DNA of 64,000 nt from Mucilaginibacter mali (GTDB lineage: Bacteria; Bacteroidota; Bacteroidia; Sphingobacteriales; Sphingobacteriaceae): NCBI RefSeq assembly GCF_013283875.1, contig NZ_CP054139.1:3100001-3164000 (forward strand), written 5' to 3'. The position numbers and the translations under genes were made by a program. Below, piece after piece: positions 10,501 to 20,300 of this stretch (positions within the stretch are counted from its first letter, which is position 1; each line of letters opens with the position of its first letter). The notes below the pieces were generated by a model, which was given only the letters and a program-made list of their open reading frames with translations, searched no databases and was not told the origin of the DNA.

Positions 10501-10941
10501 ATTGCCCTTTTCATCAACCACCTTACCGGAAATAAGTACCGGGGCGGCTTTTACAACACCCGTATTTAAAATTACCGGGATTGGTTTTACCGATACAACC
10601 ACCGATTTATTCTCGATGGAAAAATCGAGCGATTGGCCGGCGAAGATCTTTTGAAGCACTTCGTTCAGTTCTTCGTTATTTGCCGACAGGGTAACCGGGT
10701 TAGCATTTTTAATAATGCTGGTGGTAAACAAAAAGTCGTACCCGGTTTGCGAGTTGATCTTGTTGAATACGTCAACCAATGGTGCATTTTTTACCGAAAG
10801 TGTTACTTTTTGAGCCAGGGTGGAAGCGCTAACATGCAGTATAACAGCAACCATCAGCAGTACAGTTATTTTCATGACCATTAGTGCTTTCCGGACACGA
10901 CCGGGCGGCCGTACCGTATTGTTTAAATAAATATTGTACAT
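7585..10941 (-). CDS. SusC/RagA TonB-dependent transporter with N-terminal STN domain
   Basis: 1118 residues. After a signal anchor region (about 18-43) comes an STN secretin/TonB short domain (47-115), a carboxypeptidase-regulatory-like domain (about 136-210), the plug (from about 225, with PLFIVDGVQYP and DADATALYGSRGAYGVIIITTKKG) and a 22-strand beta-barrel to the C-terminus. The other three SusC proteins in this window lack STN. STN domains contact FecR-type anti-sigma factors, and a FecR/sigma gene pair lies directly upstream, so this transporter probably signals its own loading. It acts in the outer membrane with the overlapping SusD, powered by TonB. Confidence 0.95.
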   Translation of the reverse strand: MYNIYLNNTVRPPGRVRKALMVMKITVLLMVAVILHVSASTLAQKVTLSVKNAPLVDVFNKINSQTGYDFLFTTSIIKNANPVTLSANNEELNEVLQKIFAGQSLDFSIENKSVVVSVKPIPVILNTGVVKAAPVLISGKVVDEKGNTIPGATIRLKGSNNAWTTNAQGQFTVVVLDPKSILIFSFVGYQAKEVAVADLKNPATIVLKEAVGSLDEVQVLAYGTTTKKLNTGNVITVTSEEIEKHPVSNVLQALQNQVPGLFIQQNTGNIGGAFSTQIRSGSSIVGSNPLFIVDGVQYPAGQSLQFLNALTNSATSNPTNMFGNALNYLNPADIESVSILKDADATALYGSRGAYGVIIITTKKGKPGDASLTINGTDGVTVVGKLPPLLNTDQYLEIRREAFKNDGVTPGPADLDLNGTWPTDRYTDWRKYYLGSSGQDQKLNLTYKGGTELSSYLMSGSLHNQRSIQKGKGGQIDGDMRFDLNSTSKNKKFFIDMTATYALSRNNAIPYDFILALTQAPNAPVPILPDGSLDWSLGTNPAAAINALYLNTNNNFLSNLTLRYNITKDLAFNAVFGYTLNTNKEFRAQPTSYFAPSATVATQATSTINTFNNRATSIDPNITYNHLFFNKLTAESRVGFTAQDGNNYVLRTTGTNFNSDQLLVSPTSASGAVVSTYANTPTRYLGAFIYGRFNWDSKYILSLNGRRDGSTAFGPAHRFGNFGSVAGAWILSEESWMKKISNVVNFAKIRASYGTTGGDQIGSYGYLNTFGITGTPYAGSIGFTPSRIANPDLHWESKKSEEIGTTLQFLKGRIEVDGSYYRSWTTDPLYLTAISSVTGFTSVTSNTPDAKLLTWGYEASLSTTNIRTRNFKWSTFINITMPHSKLLSFPGLDNLNSVNLTNINLRLGKPVTGTLLYNYAGVNPQTGNYSFINAQGVKGDFTALQMNSVTDRTEFIDRAPRYYGSFNNDFTYKNLSLGFSFIFTSRMGPTLESTQILLPGQFNVNPIANALNRWQKPGDITDEPKVSQSFLGILSKNVYSSSTGAWVNTTYARLQNLNMSYNFTGKWLAKAGIKQLSMFVRGENLFTISKYKDLDPENLNNNSLGPLRVFTGGLNITL

Positions 10942-11097
10942 TTGTTTAAGCTTGGGTTAGCGTTGCGTCTTGCATTTTCGAGGTGAGAGACGCTTCGCGG
11001 TTCACGAATAATTTAAATAATTAGTTCGGGTACACCCATCATTCAGGCCATCCGTTTCGCCGCGGGTGGCTTTCTTTTTGGGTAACCGTATTTAGGG

Positions 11098-12267
11098 TTA
11101 GCTTTTACTCGATACAGTTACCCTCCTTCCTTCGATCTTAAAGTGAACGGATTTTGTCTTCTCTAACATTTTCAGCACTTCGCTGATATTTTTTGACCGG
11201 GAGATCTTCCCGTAAAAACCTTCGGTGGTGACCTTCCCTTCATACACCACCTCTATATTATACCAGCGGGCCAACTGGCGCATAATGGTTTGGATATCTT
11301 CGCCATTAAAGCGGAAATAACCTTTGGTCCAGGCCAGGATCTGCTCTACATCCGCCTCCCGGATGGTGGTTGTGCTACCTGCCGAAACCGCGGCTTTACC
11401 CGGTACCAATAACTTATCATTCACCCTTACGCTGCCCTCCTCTAAAGTGGTGCTATTTTCCTCATCGGGATAGGCAGATACGTTGAAGCTGGTACCCAGG
11501 TCTTCTATCACCTGCTTAGCGGTGTTGATCGTTAGCGGCGCGTCGGCATGATGGCGGATCTCGGCGTATATTTCACCGGCTATTAATTCCAGCGGTGGGC
11601 GTGAGCGGTCGCTCATATTTTCGGCAAAGCGAAGCGTGGTGGCCGCGTTCAGCATGATCCTGCTGCCATCGCCCAATATTAAGGTGTATGGCTTCCCTCC
11701 CGCCGGTACCTGTATGGTATCATACACCGGCTCGGCTTGCTGGGCAGACGAGGAATAGGTTAACTGCTGATCAGCTGATTTATTGATGTTGTTGCCCGCA
11801 TCGCTGGCTATCAAACCCTTGCTTGCCGAATCTAATACGATATGCCTGCCGCCACCTGTTTTCAATATAGCGGCACCGGTTCCGGGTTTAACGTCAACAG
11901 CAACCATGTTGCTTCCTTTGGGCGTTCTGTTACTTAAAAGAGCGTAATACCCCAAACCTAATACAACAAGTACCGAAGCCGCTACAGCTATCCGTTGCCA
12001 GATGCGGCGGCTATTCTGTTCAGGTTGCAGGGTTTTTATTTTACCATCGGCCTCATCTAAACTCGCGGCAATGCGTTCCAGCAGTTGGTTGCTCACCGGG
12101 GCCAGGTCGCGTTGCGTATTCAAACTGGCTTCCCATGCCTCCAGCATCCGTTCATAATCTTCGGGACTGCATTTAGCTGCCCATTCACGAAAAAGTGCAC
12201 GCTCAGCCTCGGTAACCTTGTCTTCGGCTAATTTTTGCAGGTATTCACGCAATTGTTGCTCGTCCAT
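11098..12267 (-). CDS. FecR family anti-sigma factor
   Basis: 389 residues: a cytoplasmic N-terminal helical region that would bind sigma (1-90), one membrane span (about 92-111, AVAASVLVVLGLGYYALL), a periplasmic FecR domain (about 185-285, with PAGGKPYTLILGDGSRIMLN and GEIYAEIRH), and a C-terminal DUF4974-type domain (about 315-385). It should hold the neighbouring ECF sigma factor inactive until the STN domain of the SusC signals substrate. The gene is 91 bases downstream of the sigma gene and 156 bases upstream of susC. Confidence 0.93.
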   Translation of the reverse strand: MDEQQLREYLQKLAEDKVTEAERALFREWAAKCSPEDYERMLEAWEASLNTQRDLAPVSNQLLERIAASLDEADGKIKTLQPEQNSRRIWQRIAVAASVLVVLGLGYYALLSNRTPKGSNMVAVDVKPGTGAAILKTGGGRHIVLDSASKGLIASDAGNNINKSADQQLTYSSSAQQAEPVYDTIQVPAGGKPYTLILGDGSRIMLNAATTLRFAENMSDRSRPPLELIAGEIYAEIRHHADAPLTINTAKQVIEDLGTSFNVSAYPDEENSTTLEEGSVRVNDKLLVPGKAAVSAGSTTTIREADVEQILAWTKGYFRFNGEDIQTIMRQLARWYNIEVVYEGKVTTEGFYGKISRSKNISEVLKMLEKTKSVHFKIEGRRVTVSSKS

Positions 12268-12299
12268 TTTATCGCTGATTTATAGTAAAGACAACGAGC

Positions 12300-12338
12300 A
12301 TTAACAAAAGGATACCCCGTGATGAAATTTTTGTTAAT
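12300..12338. repeat. Inverted repeat between sigma and fecR genes
   Basis: Perfect ten-base arms ATTAACAAAA (12300-12309) and TTTTGTTAAT (12329-12338) are separated by 19 bases in the 91-base gap between the sigma and FecR genes. It could be an RNA hairpin or an operator; the AT-rich arms make the assignment weak. Confidence 0.3.
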
Positions 12339-12358
12339 TTTTTTGAGATGCTGGGGGC

Positions 12359-12979
12359 TTATTTTAAAACGGTACCAGCAATTGCGCCGGCTGCTATCAA
12401 AATAGCGGCAGAAATATCCGCATGCATTTGCAGGTATTCGCGAATATGATCCTTAGCGGCATAGATCTGCTTCTTCACCATCGAGCGGGAGATGCCCATC
12501 TGGTCGGCCACCTCATCATAAGAAAGTTCCTGCTGTGTGCACAATTCATAAACTTGCCGGCGCTTGGGCGGCAGGCTGTTAATGGCTGCGTCTATCACAC
12601 TTTGGTATTGGCGATAGATCAGGCGCTCATCGGCGGCATCGGTCGATTCGCTGGCGTTTTGGGTAAAATAATCGATAGCCTTACGCGCCACCTGCTGGTG
12701 TTTGTAAAGATTAAGCAACTTGTTCTTCGCGATGCGGAAGATATAGCTATTGAACGATTGCACACGGGCAAGGTTTGCGCGGTCTTCCCATAGTTTCAGG
12801 AACATGTCGTGCAATATCTCCTCTGTATCCTCCCTTGAGCGGATGATACCGAACAGGTATTTATATAAGCGGGGCAGGTAAAACTGATAAAGGGAGGCAT
12901 AAGCGTCGCGGTCGCCCTGCGCGGCCAGTTCCAGCAGGCGCGGTTCTGCCGGTATTACTTCTGGTGATCCCTTTTCCAT
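12359..12979 (-). CDS. ECF RNA polymerase sigma factor paired with FecR
   Basis: An ECF sigma factor of the Bacteroidota-expanded type. Numbered from the Met at 12979, region 2 lies at about 20-90 (EEILHDMFLKLWEDRANL, SYIFRIAKNKLLNLYK) and region 4 at about 125-180 (LPPKRRQVYELCTQQELSYDEVADQMGISRSMVKKQI). The frame is open up to an ATG at 13003, but that would add a cysteine/tyrosine-rich leader (MCYICYTR); the Met at 12979 gives a normal N-terminus. A TATTTTTG sequence on the minus strand (13001-13008) would be a -7 element only with the shorter start. The C-terminus is an odd hydrophobic tail (AAILIAAGAIAGTVLK). It probably drives transcription of the SusCD operon downstream. Confidence 0.92.
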   Translation of the reverse strand: MEKGSPEVIPAEPRLLELAAQGDRDAYASLYQFYLPRLYKYLFGIIRSREDTEEILHDMFLKLWEDRANLARVQSFNSYIFRIAKNKLLNLYKHQQVARKAIDYFTQNASESTDAADERLIYRQYQSVIDAAINSLPPKRRQVYELCTQQELSYDEVADQMGISRSMVKKQIYAAKDHIREYLQMHADISAAILIAAGAIAGTVLK

Positions 12980-13153
12980 TCGTGTGTAACAAATGTAACA
13001 CAAAAATAATGAATTCTTTACAGCCGATGATTGGCATTAATAATCGCAATACGTGTAGAACCACTATGTAAATAACAATCCTGCATTTTTGGCGAAATAA
13101 CAGCAGATATAAAAAAGTATATACACGCATCCACGTATTGTAGTCAAAATCTA

Positions 13154-13161
13154 TAGCTTTG
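13154..13161 (+). promoter_or_regulatory. Candidate -7 promoter element of the GDPD gene
   Basis: TAGCTTTG matches the Bacteroidota -7 consensus TAnnTTTG and lies 53 bases upstream of the ATG at 13215. A TTTG at the -33 position was not found, so this is only half of a promoter. Confidence 0.35.
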
Positions 13162-13214
13162 CACGGCAGGGAACCATCATTCGCAACAAAAACAAAAATC
13201 TTATTTTATTAAAT

Positions 13215-14135
13215 ATGATAAAACCAAAGTATATATTGTCAGCATTAGTTTTTGGAAGCATTATTTTAACCATGCTTGCTTTTAACCCCGTTAATATGGC
13301 AGCAAAATATCCGTCGTTTATAAAAATAGGCCACAGGGGTACCCGCGGCATGATGCCAGAAAACACCATCCCCGCTATGGAAAAAGGAATAAGCTATGGT
13401 GCCGATATGGTGGAGATGGATGTGCACATTACCAAGGACGGCCAGGTAATTGTTTACCACGATGACTCCTTCGACCCTAATTATACCCTGATGCCCGATG
13501 GCAGCGAAATTGACCCGAAGCAGCGCGATAAGTATATATTTTACCAAATGAATTATGCCGATATCCGCCCGTTTATCATCGGCACAAAAAAGTACAAACC
13601 CTATCCGCTACAGCAAAGTGTACGTACTTATACTCCCCTGCTTAGTGAACTGATAGATTCGGTTGATCATTATACTAAAGTGAATAAACTGCCCAAGGTT
13701 TATTATTTGGTAGAGATAAAGGCCGATGAAAAAACCGATGGCATCAATCAGCCAGCGCCGGATGTATTTGTGAAAAAGGTAATGGATGTGCTGATCCCCA
13801 AAAAGCTTGGCGACAGGCTGATCATCCAATCATTTGATAAGCGCCAGATAAAAGAAGTTCATAAGCAATATCCCAAAGTAGCTACCGGCTTTTTAATTGG
13901 TGATAAAAAGTTAAGCTTTGAGCAGCATATGCAGGAATTGGGCTACACCCCTACCTTTTATAACCCGCACTATGGTATGGTTGACGCCAAACTGGTGCAG
14001 CAATGCCACGAAAACCACATGCTGATTTGCCCCTGGACGGTAAATGACATGACCGAAATGAAGCGTGTAAAAGAAATAGGCGTAGATGGCATCATCACCG
14101 ATTTCCCAAACTACTTTGCCGACCTGCTGAAATAG
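13215..14135 (+). CDS. Glycerophosphodiester phosphodiesterase family protein
   Basis: 306 residues with an N-terminal hydrophobic segment (7-24) that should act as a signal peptide or anchor. The GDPD catalytic set is visible: HRG at 40-42, ENT at 49-51, EMD at 67-69 and HDD at 82-84. Later family segments are YYLVEIKAD, LIIQSFDKRQIKEVHKQYP and the closing WTVNDMTEMKRVKEIGVDGIITDFP. It hydrolyses glycerophosphodiesters to glycerol-3-phosphate and an alcohol, probably in the periplasm. It stands alone between the divergent sigma operon and the propeller regulator, with no obvious functional link to either. Confidence 0.93.
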   Translation: MIKPKYILSALVFGSIILTMLAFNPVNMAAKYPSFIKIGHRGTRGMMPENTIPAMEKGISYGADMVEMDVHITKDGQVIVYHDDSFDPNYTLMPDGSEIDPKQRDKYIFYQMNYADIRPFIIGTKKYKPYPLQQSVRTYTPLLSELIDSVDHYTKVNKLPKVYYLVEIKADEKTDGINQPAPDVFVKKVMDVLIPKKLGDRLIIQSFDKRQIKEVHKQYPKVATGFLIGDKKLSFEQHMQELGYTPTFYNPHYGMVDAKLVQQCHENHMLICPWTVNDMTEMKRVKEIGVDGIITDFPNYFADLLK

Positions 14136-14187
14136 CGGCTGCTAAATGCGGTTTGTTTTTGCTACTTTGCATCTTCGGGCTTTTACC

Positions 14188-17061
14188 ATGCGCAAAATAG
14201 TTTGCATCCTTTTTTTCTGTACTGCGTTTTGTACCGGCCTTTTTGCGGCTGATATTAAGACCATTGGTGTACCCTATATCCAAAACTATCCCAAAAGTAT
14301 TTATGGCTCAGGAAATCAAAACTGGTCGGTAACGCAGGGTAAAAGCGGTATGATGTATTTTGGCAATGCCGAGGGCCTTTTGGTGTATGATGGCCGTTAC
14401 TGGCAGCAATACAATATGCCGCACCGGCAAATCGTCCGCTCGGTAGCTACCGATGGCAAGGGACATGTGTACACCGGCAGTTATGGCGATTTTGGTTACT
14501 GGGCGTTTAAAAATAACCGGTTCTCCTACAATTCATTAACAGGGCTGATACCTGGTACACACAATCTTACCGATGAAATATGGAAGATATATGTAGACGG
14601 CGACAGGGTTATCTTCCAGTCGTTCTCTACTATTTACATTTATCGCGATCAAAAAATAGCGGTTATAAAAGTCAATTCACCTTATCTTTTTTTGCATAAG
14701 GTAAACAACCGCTTTTTTGTGGAAGGCCTTAACCGGGGTCTGTTCGAACTGATCGGTGATAAATTAAGCCAGGCACCGGGCAGCGAAAAGATCCATAGTG
14801 TATTATCAATATTACCTTATAAAGGCGACCGCTACCTGGTAGGTACCAGTAAGGATGGCCTTTTTATTTATGACGGTAAAACATTCACCCCCTTCCAAAC
14901 ACCGGCCAATACTTTCCTGCAAACCTACCAGCTTAATAATGGCACCCGGGTGCTTAATAAATACTATGCTTATGGAACGATACTGAACGGTCTGATCATT
15001 ATTGACGAGGATGGCCGGGTGATACAGCAGATCAACAAGAACAGCGGCTTGCAAAACAATACCGTACTAAGCTTATACGCCGATAGCGAACAAAACCTTT
15101 GGGCGGGGCTGGATAATGGTATAGACCGCATAGAACTGAACTCGCCTTTATATTTTTATTTTGATAAGACAGGCAAATTCGGCACGGTTTATTCAAGTAT
15201 CATATTTAACGATAAGATCTACCTGGGCACCAACCAGGGGCTTTTCTACAGCAACTGGACGCAACAAAACAACTCGTTCAATTTCCAGATCATCCCCAAC
15301 TCGCAGGGGCAGGTTTGGGACTTGAGCCTGGTAGACGGACAACTGCTTTGCGGGCATAACAGCGGCACCTTTAAAGTAGCCGGCAATACCATAGGGCGCC
15401 TGTCATCGCAAAGCGGCGGCTGGACCATCAAACGGTTGAACAGCGCGCCAAACTATATGGTACAGGGAACCTATAACGGCTTAGCCCTATATCAAAAAGC
15501 CCAGAACGGCAATTGGGGTTATGTGGCACGCGTTGAGGGTTTTAACGAACCATCACGCCATGTAGAAGAAGATAGTCGCGGTGAAATATGGGTAAGCCAT
15601 GCCTACAAGGGCCTAAACAAGCTAACACTTAGTCCTGACTTAAGGAAAGTAGTGGCCAATAAGTATTTCGACGAGAAAAATGGCCTGCCGGGCAATTATA
15701 ATATCAATGTGTTTAACCTGGAGAATAAGATCGTTTTTTCGTCCGATTCGGGTTTTTATACATATGATGAACTAAGCGACCGTTTCAGCAAATACAATGT
15801 GCTGAATAAAAAGCTGGGATCGTTCGCTACATCAAATAAGATCATTAGCGCCGGTAAGCACCTTTACTGGTTCATTAACAACGGCAAGGTTGCGTTGGTT
15901 GATTTTTCGCACCCGGGCGAACTGGTTATCAATTCAAACGTGTTTAGCGTGCTGGATGGGCACATGGTGCAATATTACGAGAACATTAGCCGCATTAGTG
16001 ATAACCTGTACCTCATCAGTGTTGATGATGGCTTTGTGATCTACAACACCGGCGATGGGCCTGATGTTAATCCAGGGAAATTACGGGCTTCGGTACTGAT
16101 ACGCAGGATTGAAGATATTACCGATAAGTATAAGATCATCAGCGAGAATGGCAGCAACAGTGGCCTGCTGCAAATACCTTATAACCGCGATAATATCCGC
16201 ATAGCGTTCGCGCTGCCTTATTACCGGCAGGCCAATATCAGGTTCCAGTATTACCTCAGCGGGTATTCTAACGATTGGTCTGACTGGACAACAGCCACGC
16301 AAAAGGATTTCACCAACCTATCGGCAGGCACCTACCAGTTTAAGGTGAGGGCGCGTATTAACAATGCGCTGATAAGTGATATTACCGTTTTTGATTTTGA
16401 AGTACTGCCACCATGGTATGCCACTAAATTGGCCGACCTGGTTTACCTCATCATGGCCATAGCCGCCCTGTTCATCGGGAAAAAGGTATATGAGCGCAAA
16501 TTGCAACGCGACCATCAAAAAATAGCCGACCGGATACAAAAAGAGCAGGACGAGGTTTTACGGAAGGAAGCCGAAGAGAATGAAAAACGCATTGCCCGGC
16601 TGGAAACCGAAAAACTACATACCGAATTAGAATCCAAAAGCCGCGAGTTGGCCAATACAGCATTATCCCTCACCTATAAAAACGAGATACTGCAAAAGCT
16701 GAGCGAGGAACTGCTTAAAGTAAAAGACAGTAGCGGTAAAAAACTGCCCGAAATACAATTGAACAAAATTCAAAAAGTGATAAACGAGGGCATGGATAAC
16801 GAGCGCGACTGGAACCTTTTTGAGAAAAGTTTTAACGAAGCGCACGAGAATTTCTTCAAAAAATTATCCGCCCATCACCCCCACCTGGTACCCAACGATC
16901 TGAAGCTTTGCGCCTATCTGCGCATGAATATGAGCAGTAAAGAACTGGCCTCGTTATTAAACATTACACTGCGCGGTGTAGAAATACGTCGTTATCGCCT
17001 GCGTAAGAAGCTGGACATCCCTCATGACACTAACCTCGTAAAGTTCCTGATGGAGCTATAG
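14188..17061 (+). CDS. Propeller/Y_Y_Y sensor with C-terminal LuxR-type HTH (one-component regulator)
   Basis: 957 residues from the ATG at 14188, chosen because it begins a clean signal peptide (MRKIVCILFFCTAF); the frame is open from 14146. Periplasmic two-component-type propeller repeats (SVTQGKSGMMYFGNAEGLLVY, LYADSEQNLWAGLDNGID) fill about 25-650, followed by a Y_Y_Y domain (about 665-745), one membrane span (about 749-768), a charged coiled coil (about 775-860) and a LuxR-like helix-turn-helix (about 905-957, MSSKELASLLNITLRGVEIRRYRLRKKL). There is no kinase or receiver domain, so it is a membrane-bound one-component regulator. It lies directly upstream of the SusCD/GH operon and probably controls it by sensing imported oligosaccharide. 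Confidence 0.9.
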   Translation: MRKIVCILFFCTAFCTGLFAADIKTIGVPYIQNYPKSIYGSGNQNWSVTQGKSGMMYFGNAEGLLVYDGRYWQQYNMPHRQIVRSVATDGKGHVYTGSYGDFGYWAFKNNRFSYNSLTGLIPGTHNLTDEIWKIYVDGDRVIFQSFSTIYIYRDQKIAVIKVNSPYLFLHKVNNRFFVEGLNRGLFELIGDKLSQAPGSEKIHSVLSILPYKGDRYLVGTSKDGLFIYDGKTFTPFQTPANTFLQTYQLNNGTRVLNKYYAYGTILNGLIIIDEDGRVIQQINKNSGLQNNTVLSLYADSEQNLWAGLDNGIDRIELNSPLYFYFDKTGKFGTVYSSIIFNDKIYLGTNQGLFYSNWTQQNNSFNFQIIPNSQGQVWDLSLVDGQLLCGHNSGTFKVAGNTIGRLSSQSGGWTIKRLNSAPNYMVQGTYNGLALYQKAQNGNWGYVARVEGFNEPSRHVEEDSRGEIWVSHAYKGLNKLTLSPDLRKVVANKYFDEKNGLPGNYNINVFNLENKIVFSSDSGFYTYDELSDRFSKYNVLNKKLGSFATSNKIISAGKHLYWFINNGKVALVDFSHPGELVINSNVFSVLDGHMVQYYENISRISDNLYLISVDDGFVIYNTGDGPDVNPGKLRASVLIRRIEDITDKYKIISENGSNSGLLQIPYNRDNIRIAFALPYYRQANIRFQYYLSGYSNDWSDWTTATQKDFTNLSAGTYQFKVRARINNALISDITVFDFEVLPPWYATKLADLVYLIMAIAALFIGKKVYERKLQRDHQKIADRIQKEQDEVLRKEAEENEKRIARLETEKLHTELESKSRELANTALSLTYKNEILQKLSEELLKVKDSSGKKLPEIQLNKIQKVINEGMDNERDWNLFEKSFNEAHENFFKKLSAHHPHLVPNDLKLCAYLRMNMSSKELASLLNITLRGVEIRRYRLRKKLDIPHDTNLVKFLMEL

Positions 17062-17161
17062 TACTACATCATTACCTCTCATAGCCTGTTTTATACCCTA
17101 CTACAGCCGCGCTTCTTTAATTTTACAATTATTTGTATATCAACTATTTAAGTATAAAATA

Positions 17162-17268
17162 ATTACATCAAAAGCAACACACAAGGCTGCGATGTAATAA
17201 TGTAGAGTTTTATTTTTTGCACAAGAAAAAAAACAACCTCAACTTCATTTTTGTAATACCATTATTAC
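17162..17268. promoter_or_regulatory. Inverted repeats upstream of susC, candidate operator
   Basis: The 243-base gap before susC contains ATTACATC (17162-17169) facing GATGTAAT (17191-17198), then GTAATAATG (17194-17202) facing CATTATTAC (17260-17268). Dyads of this kind fit the neighbouring LuxR-type regulator, but binding is inference. No convincing TTTG/TAnnTTTG promoter pair was found; the nearest is CATTTTTG at 17246-17253, one base off. Confidence 0.35.
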
Positions 17269-17304
17269 ACTATCCAATTTATTAACCTATTTATCGAAAA
17301 AAGT

Positions 17305-20300
17305 ATGAAAGGAATTTTTACTAAAACTCCGGTTTTAATTGCCTTTTGCTGTCTCCTGTTTATTACTTCCGTTTTCGCGCAAAACACTACCGTAACAGGT
17401 GTGGTTACCGACGGATTGGCCCGTGTAAGTTTGCCCGGTACAAGTGTGGTAGTAAAGGGCACAACCAACGGCACACAAACAGATGTTAACGGCAAGTATA
17501 CCATCAGCGCGCCTGCAAACGCTATTTTGGTATTTACGTCAATCGGCTACGATAAGCAAGAGATCGCCATTAGCGGAAAAACAGAGATCAACGTAACATT
17601 AACCAGTACCACCCAGCAACTTAACCAGGTGGTGGTTGTAGGTTACGGTACGCAACGCAAGCGCGACCTTACCGGCGCCATTAGCAGTGTTAAGGGCGAA
17701 GATATTTCTAAATTCACCGTTACCAACCCTATTGCGGCTTTGCAGGGTAATGTTGCAGGTTTATCAATAGTAAACTCGGGCACGCCTGGTGCATCGCCGG
17801 TTGTGCGTATACGTGGTATAGCCAGTACTACAACAGCCGATCCGCTTTATGTGGTAGATGGTTTGCTGCAAACCAATATCGATTTCCTTAATCCTAACGA
17901 TATTGAAACCATCGACCTGTTAAAGGACGCTTCTTCTACCGCTATCTACGGCCTGCGTGGTGCAAATGGTGTAATAGCCATTACCACTAAGCGTGCGGCC
18001 AAAGGCAAAACGACAGTAAGTTTCCAAACCAATGTTGGTATACAGCATGTAAACAATAAAATTGATGTGGTAGATGCCAACGGCTTCAAAAAGCTCTACA
18101 GCGCGCAGTTGGCCAATCTTAATGCAGCCCCTTTTGATTATACCAATTATACCGCCAACACCAACTGGCAGGATCTGATCCTGCAAAACGCGGTGATCAA
18201 CACCAATAACCTTACGGTATCCAATAATAACGATAAAAGCACAACGGTATTTAACGTTGGCTACAGCAATCAGGATGGTGTAGTTAAATACGGCAACTAT
18301 AAAAAATACCTGGTACGCCTTACCGAAGAAATTAAGCTAAACAACAACATTAAAGTTGGCGGTAGCGTAAACGGCTTTAGATGGACACAGGACCCGACAG
18401 CCGTAGGTTTGAATGCCGGTGTTTATGCCGCCCCTATTGTGGGTGTGCAGCAACCGGGCACAGGTTTATACTATACCATGCCATCATTTCAGCGCGCGCA
18501 GGTGGGCAACCCACTGTACGCTATCGACCGTGGTCGCGGAAACTCTATAAATGGTGGTTACCGCATTAATGGTAACGTATTTGCCGAAGTGAGGTTCCTT
18601 AAGGATTTCGTATTCCGCTCTACCTTTTATACCGACCTTGGCTTTAACAATGCCCGCAGCTATAGCGGCCTCCCATACACCGTTGTTAACTTAGGCGAGG
18701 GTACTACACCAACGGCTACCTTTTTTGATAATACCGTGCGTACCAGTGTTAGCCAAAGCGCCAACGAGTACCGCAACTTCCAGCAAGATCATGTGGTAAC
18801 GTATGATAAGGACCTTGCAAACGGACACAGATTAAGTGTAACCGCCGGTTTTACCACCTTCCATACATCAAGCACCTTGTTAAGCGGCTCGCGTACGGAT
18901 ACTACGCTGAATGTGCCGTTTAATTCGGATCTGTGGTATTTAAACATCATCAATGCAAACAACCCGGTTAGCAACAGTGGCAGTGGTACATTAGAAACAC
19001 AGGCCGGCGGCTTTGCACGTGCAAGCTACGCCTACAAAAACAAATACCTGGTTAACGCCACTATCCGCCGCGACGGTAGTTCGCGCTTTGCGCCGCAAAA
19101 CCGTTGGGGTACTTTTGGCAGCGTTGGTTTAGGCTGGGTTGCAAGCGACGAAGATTTCTTCAAAAAATTTGCGCCTGCAATTGATTATATGAAGTTTCGC
19201 GCGTCGTTTGGTAAACAAGGTAATCAAAACGGTGTTCAACCAAACCTGTATCAGCAAACTTTAACCACAGCCAGCACAGCCGTGTTTGGCGATAATGTTT
19301 ATCCGGCTATTAAATATGCCTATCGCCCCGATTCAAACCTGCACTGGGAAACTGTTACAGGTATTGATGTGGGCATGGAGTTACGTTTGCTGCGCAACCG
19401 TTTAACTGTTGATGTTGGCTTGTACAATAAAACATCCGATGGTATTTTAACAAGCTTTGTGTTACCTGGTTCGGCAGATCAATCCCAACGATATTATACC
19501 AACCTTGGTAAGGTAACCAACAAAGGTATCGAGGTTAACCTGGGCTGGAGCGATAATATTGGTAAGGATTTCAGCTATCGGATCAATACCAACTTCAGCT
19601 ACAATAAAAACGTAGTGAACTCGCTTGGTAACAGCACCGAATTTAAATTATTGGGCAATGGTGGTAACAACGTTACCGAGTCAAGTCAGTCTATCGGTTA
19701 TTTTTACGGTTACAAACAGGTAGGTATTTACCAGTCGACTGCCGATTTAACCAACCAGCCGCACTTCAGCAATTCATTACCGGGCGATATCGCATACGCT
19801 GATATTAACGGCGACGGCCAGATCACTACTGCCGACCGTACTTATCTTGGCACGCCGTTCCCGCCATATAGCTATGGTTTAAGCGTGTCTTTAGGCTACA
19901 AAGGGTTTGATGCGTTATTATCGGGCCAGGGTGTTGCCGGTAACAAAATATGGCTGCAACGCCGTACCGCTAACTTCGCTGTGCTTAATTATGAAAGCAA
20001 CCGCCTTAACGCATGGACCGCACCCGGTACAAGCAACGTGGAGCCAATTTTAGATAACTCGCGCGGTAATAACTACCTGTTCAGCTCGTATTACCTGGAA
20101 CCCGGCGATTATTTCCGCCTGCGTAACATACAGTTAGGCTATAGTTTGCCAATTAACGTGGTAAGTAAAATTGGCATACAGCGTATAAGGGTATTTGTAA
20201 GCGGCGAAAACTTAAAAGTGTGGACAAAAGCTACCGGCTACTCGCCCGAACCGCAATTGGGTGATATTTTGGGTGCAGGTGCCGATAACGGAACCTACCC

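Noticed and set aside
10965..10993. Six-base inverted repeat GCGTCT/AGACGC in the susC leader
   Set aside because: The arms are short and the spacing wide; it is not distinguishable from chance.
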